A stretch of 43,558 nt of DNA from Nocardioides sp. (GTDB taxonomy: Bacteria > Actinomycetota > Actinomycetes > Propionibacteriales > Nocardioidaceae): assembly GCF_025965415.1 (NCBI RefSeq), contig NZ_JAOPWY010000050.1, positions 1 to 43,558 on the forward strand, given 5' to 3'. Positions 17,067 through 25,606 of the stretch are shown here, one piece after another (the first letter of the stretch is position 1; each line of letters opens with the position of its first letter). The notes under the pieces were generated by a model. The model did not search any database. It had not been told where the DNA came from and was given only the letters and a program-made list of their open reading frames with translations. A program made the translations under genes and the position numbers.

Positions 17067-19096
17067 CCGCCGGGTCGGACCGCGTCCACCGCACGGCGAC
17101 GTGTGCAGTGGCCCTTCTGGTCGGGGCTGTGGTGCAGGTCGGTGCGCTCCTGAACTGGTCGACCGACCTCGACCGCACTGCGAACCCACTCGGCTACGCC
17201 TCCAACTTCTTCGACTTCCAGGCGCGGGCGCTGATGGATGGGCACCTGTGGGTAGCTCCGGGATCGCTGGGCATCGAGGCGTTCCAGGTCGATGGGCGCG
17301 AGTACATGTACTTCGGCCCCTTCCCGGCGCTCCTGCGCATCCCGGTCCTCTGGACGACCTCGGAGTTCGATGGCCGGCTCACTGTCGTGTCGATGCTCCT
17401 GGCGTACGCCATCTTCGCGACGATGACCACGCGCCTGCTCTGGCTCGTACGTGACGTCGTCCGCGGGAGCGGCGAGCCGGTCACCGGGCGGGAGGGCGCC
17501 GTGCTCGGCACGGTGCTCGCGCTGTGCCTGGCCGGTACGTCGCTGACCTACAACGCCTCGCTGCCCTGGGTCTACCACGAGGTGTACGCCTGGGCGGTTG
17601 CCCTGGCGCTCGGGTGCGCCTACTGGATGGTGCGCGTCCAGATCGATCCACGTAGATGGACCATCGGCTGGCTCATCGCGTTCGACCTTGCGCTCGTGCT
17701 CACCCGCACCCCCGGCGGATTCGCCGTGTGCTTGGGCACCGTGGCGATCGGCGTGTGGTGGGCGTCCGGCCGCGGGACCCGTCCGCTGCGCCGGGTGGGG
17801 GCGGTGCTCGTGGCCGGTGGACTGGCCTGTCTCGGCGCCGGCGTCGCCGTCAACATGGCCAAGTTCGGCCACCCGTTCCTGTTCCCCCTCGAGGACCAGG
17901 TCTGGACACAGCTCAACGAGCACCGTCGCGAAGCCTTGGCCGCCAACGGCGGGACCATCACTGGTCCGCAGTTCTTCACCACCGGGTTGCTCACGTACTT
18001 CCGGCTCGACGGCATCCGCTTCGTCGACTACTTCCCCTGGGTGACGTTCCCCGCCGAGCCGGCTCGTGCAGTGGGCTCGGCCTTCATCGACCAGAGCTAC
18101 CGCACGGGGTCGGTCACCGCCTTCATGCCGCTCCTCCTGATCATGGCGCTGGCAAGCGTGCCGTGGCTCATGCGCACCTCGGCGAAGCCACGGACGCTGG
18201 TGCTCTGGGTCCCGGTCCTGTCGATGGTCCTGGTCACCGGTGCCATCATGAACTACGGCTACTACGCCTACCGCTACACCGGCGACATCGTTCCAGCGCT
18301 GGTGGTGGGGTCCGTCGTCACCGGAGTCCTGCTCGCTCGGGTCCTGCAGAGGGTGCGAGCCTCGGTGGTGACGGCGTCCGTGACGCTCCTTGCCCTTGGG
18401 ACCGCGTACTCGACCGGCGCACACCTACTTGTTGGGTTCCAGGCGGCTGCGTTCACGTCGCCGGGGCCGGCGCTCGCCCGGTACCTCGCTACCCAGGAAG
18501 ACATCAGCCCCGGTGCGCAGGCCCGTCTCACGACAGTGGGCCAGGGCCCGCCGTCCGAGCGCGGCGCCCCCGACGCGATCCACGTGCAGGGCTCCTGTGA
18601 CGCGCTCTATGTCGAGACCGGCGAGGACGCCGACCGGTGGCTCCTGGCCGAGCGTCGCAGCGTGGTCGTGACAGCCCGGCTCGACCCGGACTTCACCGCC
18701 TCGAGCTCGATCATCGTCACCATCGGCACCGAGCCCCGCCGGTGGATCCGTCTCCAGACCAACGACGACGGTCAGGCGCGCGTGGTGCTGCAGCACGAGG
18801 AGGACCCGTGGTACGGCCCGTGGTTCGACGTGCTGCCCCCCTACGAGATCCGCATCGGCGTCCGCGACCTGCCCGAGTGGGGCTACGCAGAGGTGGGGTC
18901 CAATCCCGGCGGCTACGTGGGATTCACCCGCTCGTTCAGCTGGAGTGAGGACTGGGTGCGGCAGCCGATCCCGATCGAGGTGACGGTCGACGACACCGCC
19001 GACCTGGCCGAGCGCGGCATCCACGTCGAGCCGGAGGCGGGGGTCACACCGCCCACGTGCCGACGGATCCTCGGTGACTACTCCGCCCATGAGTAG
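17063..19096 (+). CDS. GT-C-like multi-membrane-span protein with C-terminal extracytoplasmic domain
   Basis: A 677-residue protein with about ten membrane segments (to about residue 470), then a soluble beta-rich domain of some 200 residues. The first loop, ASNFFDFQARALMDGHLWVAPGSLGIEAF, resembles the Asp-bearing first loop of GT-C enzymes that use polyprenyl-phosphate sugars. YMYFGPFPALLRIP follows it. The gene starts at TTG 17063 inside the stop of the GT2-methyltransferase gene (TTGA), so coupling is likely. I cannot name a family. The context, downstream of a polyprenyl-phosphate-sugar-type GT2, supports a glycosyltransferase acting outside the membrane. A non-enzymatic membrane protein remains possible. 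Confidence 0.75.
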   Translation: MTAGSDRVHRTATCAVALLVGAVVQVGALLNWSTDLDRTANPLGYASNFFDFQARALMDGHLWVAPGSLGIEAFQVDGREYMYFGPFPALLRIPVLWTTSEFDGRLTVVSMLLAYAIFATMTTRLLWLVRDVVRGSGEPVTGREGAVLGTVLALCLAGTSLTYNASLPWVYHEVYAWAVALALGCAYWMVRVQIDPRRWTIGWLIAFDLALVLTRTPGGFAVCLGTVAIGVWWASGRGTRPLRRVGAVLVAGGLACLGAGVAVNMAKFGHPFLFPLEDQVWTQLNEHRREALAANGGTITGPQFFTTGLLTYFRLDGIRFVDYFPWVTFPAEPARAVGSAFIDQSYRTGSVTAFMPLLLIMALASVPWLMRTSAKPRTLVLWVPVLSMVLVTGAIMNYGYYAYRYTGDIVPALVVGSVVTGVLLARVLQRVRASVVTASVTLLALGTAYSTGAHLLVGFQAAAFTSPGPALARYLATQEDISPGAQARLTTVGQGPPSERGAPDAIHVQGSCDALYVETGEDADRWLLAERRSVVVTARLDPDFTASSSIIVTIGTEPRRWIRLQTNDDGQARVVLQHEEDPWYGPWFDVLPPYEIRIGVRDLPEWGYAEVGSNPGGYVGFTRSFSWSEDWVRQPIPIEVTVDDTADLAERGIHVEPEAGVTPPTCRRILGDYSAHE

Positions 19097-20207
19097 CGAG
19101 CCGTCTGCCCGAAGCATCACCTTCCTCACCTGGCGCGACCAGAAGCACCCCGACGGTGGCGGATCCGAGGTGTACGTCGAGTCGGTGGCCCGCGAGCTCG
19201 CCAGCCGGGGGCACCGCGTGCAGGTCCGGTGCGCCCGCTACCCGGGCAGTGCTGCCCGCGAGGTGGAGGACGGGGTCGAGCTCGTACGGAACGGCGGTCG
19301 GCTCACGGTCTATCCCAGGGCACTGTGGTGGGCCCTCACCGCGGGGCGTCGGACCGACGTGATCGTGGACGTCATCAACGGTCTGCCGTTCATGGCACGC
19401 GTGGCCCGCCGCAAGGGCCTGATCGCGCTGGTCCACCACGTGCACCGCGAGCAGTGGCACATCATCTACCCCGGTTGGCGCGGCCGACTGGGGTGGTGGA
19501 TCGAGAGCCGGCTCACCCCTGCCGTCTATCGCCACGTCGTTCATGTCACGGTGTCCGAAAGCTCCCGCCGGGACCTCGTGGCCCTCGGGGTCGAGCCCGA
19601 CCTCATCCATGTCGCCCACAACGGCCTTGACGTGCGGCCCGTCATCCACGCCGGCCACGACGCCACACGCATCAGCGTCCTGGCCAGGCTCGTGCCGCAC
19701 AAGCAGGTCGACCACGCCTTCCGCGTCGTCGGTGCCCTGCACGACGCCCACCCCGACCTCGCACTGGACGTGATCGGTGACGGCTGGTGGCGTGACCAGC
19801 TGGTGCAGGCAGCACAGGACCTCGGGGTCGAGGACCGCGTCGTGTTTCACGGCCGGGTGAGCGCCGACCGGCGTGACGAGCTGCTTGCCTCGTCAGCCGT
19901 GATGCTGCTCCCCTCCGTCAAGGAGGGCTGGGGCCTGGCCGTGATGGAGGCCGCAGCACAGGGAACTCCGACGATCGCCTACCGCTCAGCGGGCGGCGTG
20001 GCGGAGTCCGTAGTCGACGGCGAGACGGGGCTGCTCGTCGACGACGTGACGGAGATGGTCGAGGCGACTCGCCACCTGCTGTCGAACAGCCGGCGACGGC
20101 ACGCGATGTCCGAGATGGCCCGTCATCGGGCGACCGGATTCACCTGGCGGGCGACCGCCACGACCGTGGAGCGCGTTATCGCGGGGCTGAGCGATCAGTC
20201 GCCGTAG
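19089..20207 (+). CDS. GT4-family glycosyltransferase
   Basis: A 372-residue GT-B glycosyltransferase. The N-terminal half begins SITFLTWRDQKHPDGGGSEVYV, the usual glycine-rich donor/acceptor loop of GT4 enzymes. The C-terminal half has SVLARLVPHKQVD, DVIGDGWWRDQL, VVFHGRV and the E-x7-E element KEGWGLAVMEAAAQGTP. It transfers a sugar from a nucleotide donor to a cytoplasmic acceptor. ATG 19089 overlaps the previous gene by 8 nt; an in-frame GTG 19074 is the alternative, and neither has a strong ribosome site. The stop overlaps the convergent microprotein gene by 13 nt. Sugar specificity cannot be read from sequence. Confidence 0.9.
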   Translation: MSSEPSARSITFLTWRDQKHPDGGGSEVYVESVARELASRGHRVQVRCARYPGSAAREVEDGVELVRNGGRLTVYPRALWWALTAGRRTDVIVDVINGLPFMARVARRKGLIALVHHVHREQWHIIYPGWRGRLGWWIESRLTPAVYRHVVHVTVSESSRRDLVALGVEPDLIHVAHNGLDVRPVIHAGHDATRISVLARLVPHKQVDHAFRVVGALHDAHPDLALDVIGDGWWRDQLVQAAQDLGVEDRVVFHGRVSADRRDELLASSAVMLLPSVKEGWGLAVMEAAAQGTPTIAYRSAGGVAESVVDGETGLLVDDVTEMVEATRHLLSNSRRRHAMSEMARHRATGFTWRATATTVERVIAGLSDQSP

Positions 20208-20350
20208 GTCAGGATCGGCTGCGACGCCGGGTTGGTCTCCGGGGCCTGGGTTTGGGAGTAGACCAGACCGAACATGGCCAGCAGGCCCAGCAGCACTCCG
20301 ACGAGCGGCGCGACGAGGAGCTTGAGCACTACAGACAGCGAAGACGGCAC
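20195..20350 (-). CDS. 51-residue single-span membrane microprotein (DUF2613-like)
   Basis: A short gene read directly from the sequence. GTG 20350 has an AGGGAG ribosome site about 8 nt upstream. The product has one membrane segment (about residues 8-29, VVLKLLVAPLVGVLLGLLAM), then a polar outside tail ending NPASQPILTYGD. The tail, with SQTQAPETNP before it, fits the small actinobacterial DUF2613 family as I remember it. It lies 66 nt downstream of the GT-C-like gene on the same strand and is probably co-transcribed. Its stop codon lies within the last 13 bases of the convergent GT4 gene. The function is unknown; a small regulatory or assembly subunit of the adjacent membrane protein is a guess. 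Confidence 0.78.
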   Translation of the reverse strand: MPSSLSVVLKLLVAPLVGVLLGLLAMFGLVYSQTQAPETNPASQPILTYGD

Positions 20351-20416
20351 GGCTGAACTCCCTAGGGGTGGACTGGTTCGGCGCGAGCATACAGCAACCG
20401 CGAGCCGTGCATGCGT

Positions 20417-22144
20417 TCATCGCCGCTGCCGCCGGAGTTGCCGGGAACTCCGGACGACAGCGGCCGCCAGCATCACGACGACCAGCGCGTATGCCGCCGC
20501 CAGCAAGGCCCGGGCTATCAGCGGCGGCCCTGCGAATGGCACCGAGTCGGGAACCGCGTAGAGAGTCAGCACACTGTCCGCGTACGTCGGCACGAGTCCG
20601 TCGACGTCGACCGTGCCCGCATCCGGGTCATCCGGGTATACGACGACCCACCCGATCCCCAACGCACCCAGATCGCGCGCGTCTCCCCCACGTTCGAGGA
20701 TGTCGCCGATCTGGCCCGCGAGGGCGCCTTCTCCCCGGACCAGCCGTGAGCCCACCTGCAGGTCGTCGGAGACGACGGTGGGAGCCCTCAGCACGCGGGT
20801 CGCCGGATCCGAGGAGGTCAGGCCGTGGCCCCACGAGAAACGCCGGTAGGCGCGCCACGGCAGCATCGCCACAGCGCGGCCGGACCCGCTGGTGATGCGG
20901 TCGACCTCGGCATAGGAGGACTCAGGAAATCGGACGGGGTCGACGGTCTGCCACACCAGTCGGGCGCCGTCCGGCAGGAGAAGCAACGGCGCCACGATCG
21001 CGGGGACCATCAGGACGAGACGTACCTCCACGGCGTCGGGGACACGACGCGCGAGGAGGCGGACGAGCAGATCTGCTGCGACGCCCGCAGCGAGGGCGAC
21101 GAGCAGTGCCGTCGGCAGCAGGAACTTTTGTGCGTCGCGCAGCAGCCCGGCAGCCGGGACGTGGGCCACGAGAACGCGCAAGCCCGCCTGGCCGGGCCCT
21201 GTGGCCAGGACCAGTGCGTACGACAGTCCGCCGATGCCGAGCACCCACCACGTGACCGGAGCAACCAGCCGCCGGTGGAGCCCACGACCGGCGAGAACCA
21301 GCACCACGACCACCGCGAGAGCCGTCACGGGCGCCAGCACGGTCGTGCGACTGAACGGCTCGCTTCCCGCGTCCCAGATGCCGCCGAGACCGAGCAACGC
21401 CACGAGTGTCCCGAATCGACCCTCGGTGTCCGGCGCGAAGGCGGCCACTCCTGCAGGGTCGCTGACCGTGGCAGAGGATCCGACGAGCCCGGCGACGACC
21501 CAGGGCGCCTGAAGCAGGAGGACGGCGAGCAGCTGCATGGCCGCTGCTTTCCTGCGCAGCACTACCTGCACGGTGACGACGGCGAGCGCCAGCAGACCGC
21601 CCGTAGGGGTCAACGAGGCCAGAGCGGCCCACCCGACCACCGGTGCCAGCGCGCCAAGACGCCGCGGCGTCCGGTCGGCGCTGGCAGCAGCGGCTCGGAC
21701 CAACCATGGCAGGGCGGCGTACGAGGTCAGCAGAGCCCATTGGCCGAGGGCCAGACGCTCGACAACGAACGGGTTCCACACGGCGACGCCAGCTGCAACC
21801 AGGAGGCCGACAGGCCCCACCCAGGGCAACGAACGCATGACTCCTGCGGCTGCAAGCACCAGGATCGCCAGGAGCAGGATCCGAGCAAGGGCGCCGCCGT
21901 CGATGACAGTCGTGAGCAGCGCAACCACCGCGTCCAGCGGCACGGCCCGTGGCGACCCGTCCGCCAGTCCCGCTGCGCTCCACGTCAAGGGCTGCTGCGG
22001 CGGGAACACGAGGTCACGCCCGAGCGGATGACCGCCGTGAGCTAGCAGGGGCCACAGCAGCGCGACCGCGAGCAGCACCGGCCAGGCCAGGAGAGCGACG
22101 CCAAGCCATGGTGGCGAGGACCTCCCCCGCACCGACTCCGCCAC
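20417..22144 (-). CDS. Large multi-span membrane protein, GT-C-like
   Basis: A 575-residue protein with about twelve membrane segments and a soluble stretch at about 400-530 before a final membrane segment. Features such as WNPFVVERLALGQWALLTSYAALPWLV and HVPAAGLLRDAQKFLLP resemble large actinobacterial membrane proteins thought to handle polyprenyl-linked sugars, but no catalytic motif is certain. The C-terminal soluble part (MLPWRAYRRFSWGHG, PTVVSDDL) would be extracytoplasmic. GTG 22144 lies 6 nt after a TAGGGT -10-like box, so the transcript is probably leaderless. It diverges from the methyltransferase at 22210 and precedes the microprotein gene. A role in the surface glycan is inferred from context. 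Confidence 0.75.
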   Translation of the reverse strand: MAESVRGRSSPPWLGVALLAWPVLLAVALLWPLLAHGGHPLGRDLVFPPQQPLTWSAAGLADGSPRAVPLDAVVALLTTVIDGGALARILLLAILVLAAAGVMRSLPWVGPVGLLVAAGVAVWNPFVVERLALGQWALLTSYAALPWLVRAAAASADRTPRRLGALAPVVGWAALASLTPTGGLLALAVVTVQVVLRRKAAAMQLLAVLLLQAPWVVAGLVGSSATVSDPAGVAAFAPDTEGRFGTLVALLGLGGIWDAGSEPFSRTTVLAPVTALAVVVVLVLAGRGLHRRLVAPVTWWVLGIGGLSYALVLATGPGQAGLRVLVAHVPAAGLLRDAQKFLLPTALLVALAAGVAADLLVRLLARRVPDAVEVRLVLMVPAIVAPLLLLPDGARLVWQTVDPVRFPESSYAEVDRITSGSGRAVAMLPWRAYRRFSWGHGLTSSDPATRVLRAPTVVSDDLQVGSRLVRGEGALAGQIGDILERGGDARDLGALGIGWVVVYPDDPDAGTVDVDGLVPTYADSVLTLYAVPDSVPFAGPPLIARALLAAAYALVVVMLAAAVVRSSRQLRRQRR

Positions 22145-22150
22145 GAACGC

Positions 22151-22156
22151 ACCCTA
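22151..22156 (-). promoter_or_regulatory. Predicted leaderless -10 box for the 22144 membrane protein
   Basis: On the minus strand TAGGGT is followed by 6 nt and the GTG at 22144. A plus-strand TATGCT (22155-22160) overlaps it and may be the -10 of the divergent methyltransferase gene, so the two promoters would interlock. Confidence 0.5.
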
Positions 22157-22209
22157 TGCTTGCAGCGCGCTCAATCGGGCCGCAACACCCCCGCTCCAGC
22201 CGAGGTCAC

Positions 22210-22899
22210 ATGCCCACCCGCTCGTTCGACCACGCGTGGAAGCACGCGCGAACGATCAGCGGCTGGCTCACCGAGGCCCAGGCGCAGGTGCTCCACGACG
22301 AGGCTTCGCGGGCCTGCGGCATCGTCGTGGAGATCGGCAGCCACCTGGGTCGCTCCACCGTCGTGCTGGCCTCAGCAGCCGAGCGGGTGGTCGCGATCGA
22401 CCCGTTCCCCAGCGACTGGCGCTACGGCGACCACGGAACTGCCGCCAGCTTCCGGCACAACCTCCTGGCCGCCGACGTGGCCGGCGTGGTCACGCTGCTC
22501 GAGGAGCACAGCACCGACGTCCTCGCCAGGTGGGACCAGGAGATCGGCCTGCTGTACGTCGACGGGAAGCACGACGTGGTGTCGTGCCTGCGCGACCTGG
22601 GATGGACGCGTTGGCTGCCGGACGGCGCGTCGTTCCTGGTTCACGACGCCTTCTCCTCCGTGGGCGTCACGCTGGCGATGCTCGTGGTCGGTGTGACGAG
22701 CCGGCGCAGCCGCTTTCTCGGACGCACCGGGAGCCTCGCACTGTTCGAGCGCGCCTCTCCCTCGCCCGCCGACCGGCTGCGTCTGCTGGCGCAGCTGCCT
22801 TGGTTCGGTCGCAACCTGGTCGTGAAGGTCCTGCTACGTCTGCGGCTGGGCGCGGTGGCCCGCCTCATGGGGCACATCGGCAGGGCCGACCCCTATTGA
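22210..22899 (+). CDS. Class I SAM methyltransferase (Methyltransf_24 type)
   Basis: A 229-residue protein. Motif I is IVVEIGSHLGRSTVVLA, the second-strand acid is VVAIDPF, and LLYVDGKHDVVSCLRDL and FLVHDAFSSVGV follow. This order fits the Methyltransf_24 group often found in glycan and antibiotic clusters. The C-terminal 50 residues are basic and amphipathic (NLVVKVLLRLRLGAVARLMG), which could bring the enzyme to the membrane. ATG 22210 has a GAGGT element close upstream. The gene diverges from the GT-C-like gene, and its 3' end overlaps the lipoprotein gene by 7 nt. The substrate is unknown, possibly the cluster's glycan. Confidence 0.82.
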   Translation: MPTRSFDHAWKHARTISGWLTEAQAQVLHDEASRACGIVVEIGSHLGRSTVVLASAAERVVAIDPFPSDWRYGDHGTAASFRHNLLAADVAGVVTLLEEHSTDVLARWDQEIGLLYVDGKHDVVSCLRDLGWTRWLPDGASFLVHDAFSSVGVTLAMLVVGVTSRRSRFLGRTGSLALFERASPSPADRLRLLAQLPWFGRNLVVKVLLRLRLGAVARLMGHIGRADPY

Positions 22900-24158
22900 G
22901 GAGGTTCGGTCCGATCGGGAACTGCAGGGTAGAAGATCGCCTGGCCGCTGTAGAAGATCAGTCCGCCATATCCGTTCGACGAGACCGGAGCCGCGCCCGC
23001 GGTCTCGGTCACGTCCCGCCCGGTCTCGGCGTCCAGGACGACCGAACGCCCGCCCGTGGTGAAGCCGTAGACGTAGCCGCCGCGCACTGAGCTCACCCAG
23101 ACGCCGTAGCGACCGGCGGTGGGCAGCTGCCAGACTTTCTTGCCCGTTGCGAGGTCGAACCCGACAGCGCGCTCCCCCGGCAAGGAGCACACGACGATGG
23201 ACTCCTCCGCCGGATGACACCCCCAGTCGCCCAGGCTGGTGGCGCGGCGCGCGGTCACCGAGCCGTCGGCCGTGGAGAGCGCCAACAGCTCTGGATCGCT
23301 GTCTTCGGTGGAGCTCGTCACGAGCCTGAGGGTGTCCTCATGGACCCCGACAAGGTCGGCCGTGACGATGGTGCGCGGCCCGGTCCACTCCACCGCACCC
23401 GACTCCGGGTCGACCCCAAGCAGGGTGCCGGACTCGGAGCCTGCGGCGGTGCTGAGCACGACCGAGGTGTCCGTGGCGGCCACGAACGTGCCGGGACGCC
23501 GCGTCCACAGCTCCTCGCCCGAGGCGACGTCCACTGCGGTCAGGGTGTGACGACTGCCCTCGTCGCTGCCGCTGGACTCGACCAAGACGACGCCGTCCAT
23601 GATCGAGGCGATCCGAACCACCGGGTCGCCGGAGGACTGCACGTCCTGCGTCTTCTCCCACGCCACCTCGTCCAGGACTGTGCCGGTCGCCGGAGAGATG
23701 CGGCTCAGTGTCATCGCCAGCCGGCCCGCTCGGGTGCCGGCCCCCTCTTCCACTCGGAGGTCGAGGGCATACAGCTGTTCGTCGCGCGTGTCCACGTCGA
23801 CGAACAGACCGAGGGGCGCCATCTGCCACGCTGTCTCGAGCTCAGGCAGGGCTCGTGCCCGCAGCTGGTCGAGCGTCATCGTGATCAGGCGCGTTCCGAC
23901 AAGCGCACCGTCGTACACGGGCGTCTCGGGGAAGACGCTCTTGGCCTCGGCGTCGAAGGCGAGCGGGTACGCCTCCGGGTCCACGGGCTCGACGTCGGTC
24001 GCGGACGGATCGGCAGTCGGTGTCGCTGGCGCTTCACTGGTCTGCTGACCGCTCTTCTCGTCCGAGGATGCTCTGTCGTCCGCGGGGCTCTCGACGAGCG
24101 CACAGGCGCTCGCGAGCAGCGTCGTCAGCACCACGATCATGCCTTTCGCGGCGCGCAT
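22893..24158 (-). CDS. PQQ-like beta-propeller lipoprotein
   Basis: A 421-residue predicted lipoprotein. The N-terminus MRAAKGMIVVLTTLLASAC gives a signal peptide with lipobox-like ASAC and Cys19; the -3 residue is Ala rather than the usual Leu. A Ser/Thr/Asp-rich linker (about 20-65) leads into repeated propeller blades of the PQQ/quinoprotein type, for example TLTAVDVASGEELWTRRPG, LLGVDPESGAVEWTG, GFDLATGKKVWQLP and VVLDAETGRDV. Such proteins usually bind other proteins or polymers rather than act as quinone dehydrogenases. ATG 24158 has a GGAAGGA about 11 nt upstream. It diverges from the first flippase gene over 200 bases. A surface or scaffold role is inferred. Confidence 0.83.
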   Translation of the reverse strand: MRAAKGMIVVLTTLLASACALVESPADDRASSDEKSGQQTSEAPATPTADPSATDVEPVDPEAYPLAFDAEAKSVFPETPVYDGALVGTRLITMTLDQLRARALPELETAWQMAPLGLFVDVDTRDEQLYALDLRVEEGAGTRAGRLAMTLSRISPATGTVLDEVAWEKTQDVQSSGDPVVRIASIMDGVVLVESSGSDEGSRHTLTAVDVASGEELWTRRPGTFVAATDTSVVLSTAAGSESGTLLGVDPESGAVEWTGPRTIVTADLVGVHEDTLRLVTSSTEDSDPELLALSTADGSVTARRATSLGDWGCHPAEESIVVCSLPGERAVGFDLATGKKVWQLPTAGRYGVWVSSVRGGYVYGFTTGGRSVVLDAETGRDVTETAGAAPVSSNGYGGLIFYSGQAIFYPAVPDRTEPPQ

Positions 24159-24345
24159 CTGCAGCCCAGTCCTTCCCTAGGTCACGTTCCTCGGCGGTGG
24201 CATCCACAGCCAACCGGGAAGGTAGCACCCGCGACCGGAACGCTTGGTCGGTTCCCGGGCAACCGGTCAGCACGAGGACTGGCGCTTCGCACGACACCCG
24301 GTGCCCCCGCCCCCTCCCTGCTCCACGGCCGGACCCCTCACGGCC

Positions 24346-24351
24346 TAGGAT
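24346..24351 (+). promoter_or_regulatory. Predicted leaderless -10 box for flippase 1
   Basis: TAGGAT is followed by 7 nt and GTG 24359. There is no ribosome site in between. It supports GTG 24359 as the true start among the in-frame starts further upstream. Confidence 0.55.
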
Positions 24352-24358
24352 TCGCCGG

Positions 24359-25606
24359 GTGTCCGCCACCAGCAGCGCGCGCAGCAGTCGCTCCTTCGAC
24401 GGCAGCGCCGTCGCCGTGGCCACCAGCGTCATGAACGTCGCGACCTACGGCTTCACCATCTTGTCCGCGCGGCTCATCGGCCCGAGCCAGTACGGCGCGT
24501 TCATCGCCTGCCTGAGCCTGCTGATCGTCGTCCAGGTCGTGGCGCTCGGGCTCCAGGCCACCGCTGCGCGGCGCATCGCCGTGGACAGCGGCCACGTCGG
24601 GGCCATCGAGCGCGCGATCCTGTCCCTGACGACCAAGGTCTCGCTCCTCGTGGGGCTGGTGCTGTGCCTGCTCATCCCGGCCATCGACGCCCTGCTCAAC
24701 CTCGACAGCCTGATCACTGCAGCGGTGGTGGCGGTCGCAGCGGTGCCCCTGACCTTGGCCGGTGGGCAGGCCGGGATCCTGCAGGGCGAGCGCCGCTGGG
24801 GCGCCCTCGCCGTCTTCTACCTCGCCGGCGGGATCCCCCGGCTGGTCATCGGGACGGCGATCATCCTCTGGCGCCCGGACGCCACGAGCGCGATCCTCAG
24901 CGTCGGCATCGGCTACCTCTTCCCGCTCATCGTCGGCTGGTGGGTACTGCGCGACCGTCGTACGCCGGAGCGGCCGGCGCCCGAGCACTCCGCGCGTTCG
25001 ATGCTCGTGGAGAGCGCGCACAACGCGCAGGTCCTCTTCGCCTACTTCGCGCTCTCGAGCGTCGACATCGTGATTGCCCGCCAAGTGCTCACCGGGCACG
25101 ACGCCGGCCTCTACGCCGCCGGCCTGATCATGGCGAAGGTGATGCTCTTCCTGCCGCAGTTCGTCGTGGTGATCGCCTTCCCCGACATGGCCACGCCCGA
25201 GAGCCGCCAGCGCGCGCTGGTCCGCAGCCTGCTGGTCGTCGCCGGTCTGGGGATCCTGGCCGTCGTCGCGGCCAAGGTGCTCTCCGGCCTGGCGATGGTC
25301 TTCGTCGGCGGCTCCGACTTCGGCGAGGTCGAGGACCTGCTCTGGCTCTTCGCCGTGCTCGGCACCGTCCTGGCGATGCTGCAGCTCCAGGTCTACGCCG
25401 TGCTCGCCCGCCAGGGCCGGCGCTCGGTGCTGCTGCTGTGGGTCGCCCTCGTCGCACTGACGGTGCTCGGCTTCCGGGCCGACACGGTCGCCGGCCTGGT
25501 CGGCGCCGTCGTCGGGGTGGACGCCGTGCTGCTCATGGTGCTCACGGTCGCCAGCCTGCGACTGGCGAAGCAGGCCGTCCCTCACGTCAGCCACGTCCCC
25601 GCATGA
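24359..25606 (+). CDS. Wzx-like polysaccharide flippase (MOP superfamily), copy 1
   Basis: A 415-residue integral membrane protein with about twelve segments. It belongs to the MOP/Polysacc_synt group that flips lipid-linked glycans across the membrane. Recognisable stretches are SVMNVATYGFTILSARLIGPSQYGAF, GLQATAARRIA, GGQAGILQGERRWGAL, DIVIARQVLTGHDAGLYAAG and LPQFVVVIAFP. The stop shares bases with the next ATG (ATGA). The product is clearly related to the neighbouring copy along its whole length, so this is a tandem duplication. The frame is open upstream to 24020, but that part reads antisense through the lipoprotein gene and has no family-like sequence. Confidence 0.9.
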   Translation: MSATSSARSSRSFDGSAVAVATSVMNVATYGFTILSARLIGPSQYGAFIACLSLLIVVQVVALGLQATAARRIAVDSGHVGAIERAILSLTTKVSLLVGLVLCLLIPAIDALLNLDSLITAAVVAVAAVPLTLAGGQAGILQGERRWGALAVFYLAGGIPRLVIGTAIILWRPDATSAILSVGIGYLFPLIVGWWVLRDRRTPERPAPEHSARSMLVESAHNAQVLFAYFALSSVDIVIARQVLTGHDAGLYAAGLIMAKVMLFLPQFVVVIAFPDMATPESRQRALVRSLLVVAGLGILAVVAAKVLSGLAMVFVGGSDFGEVEDLLWLFAVLGTVLAMLQLQVYAVLARQGRRSVLLLWVALVALTVLGFRADTVAGLVGAVVGVDAVLLMVLTVASLRLAKQAVPHVSHVPA

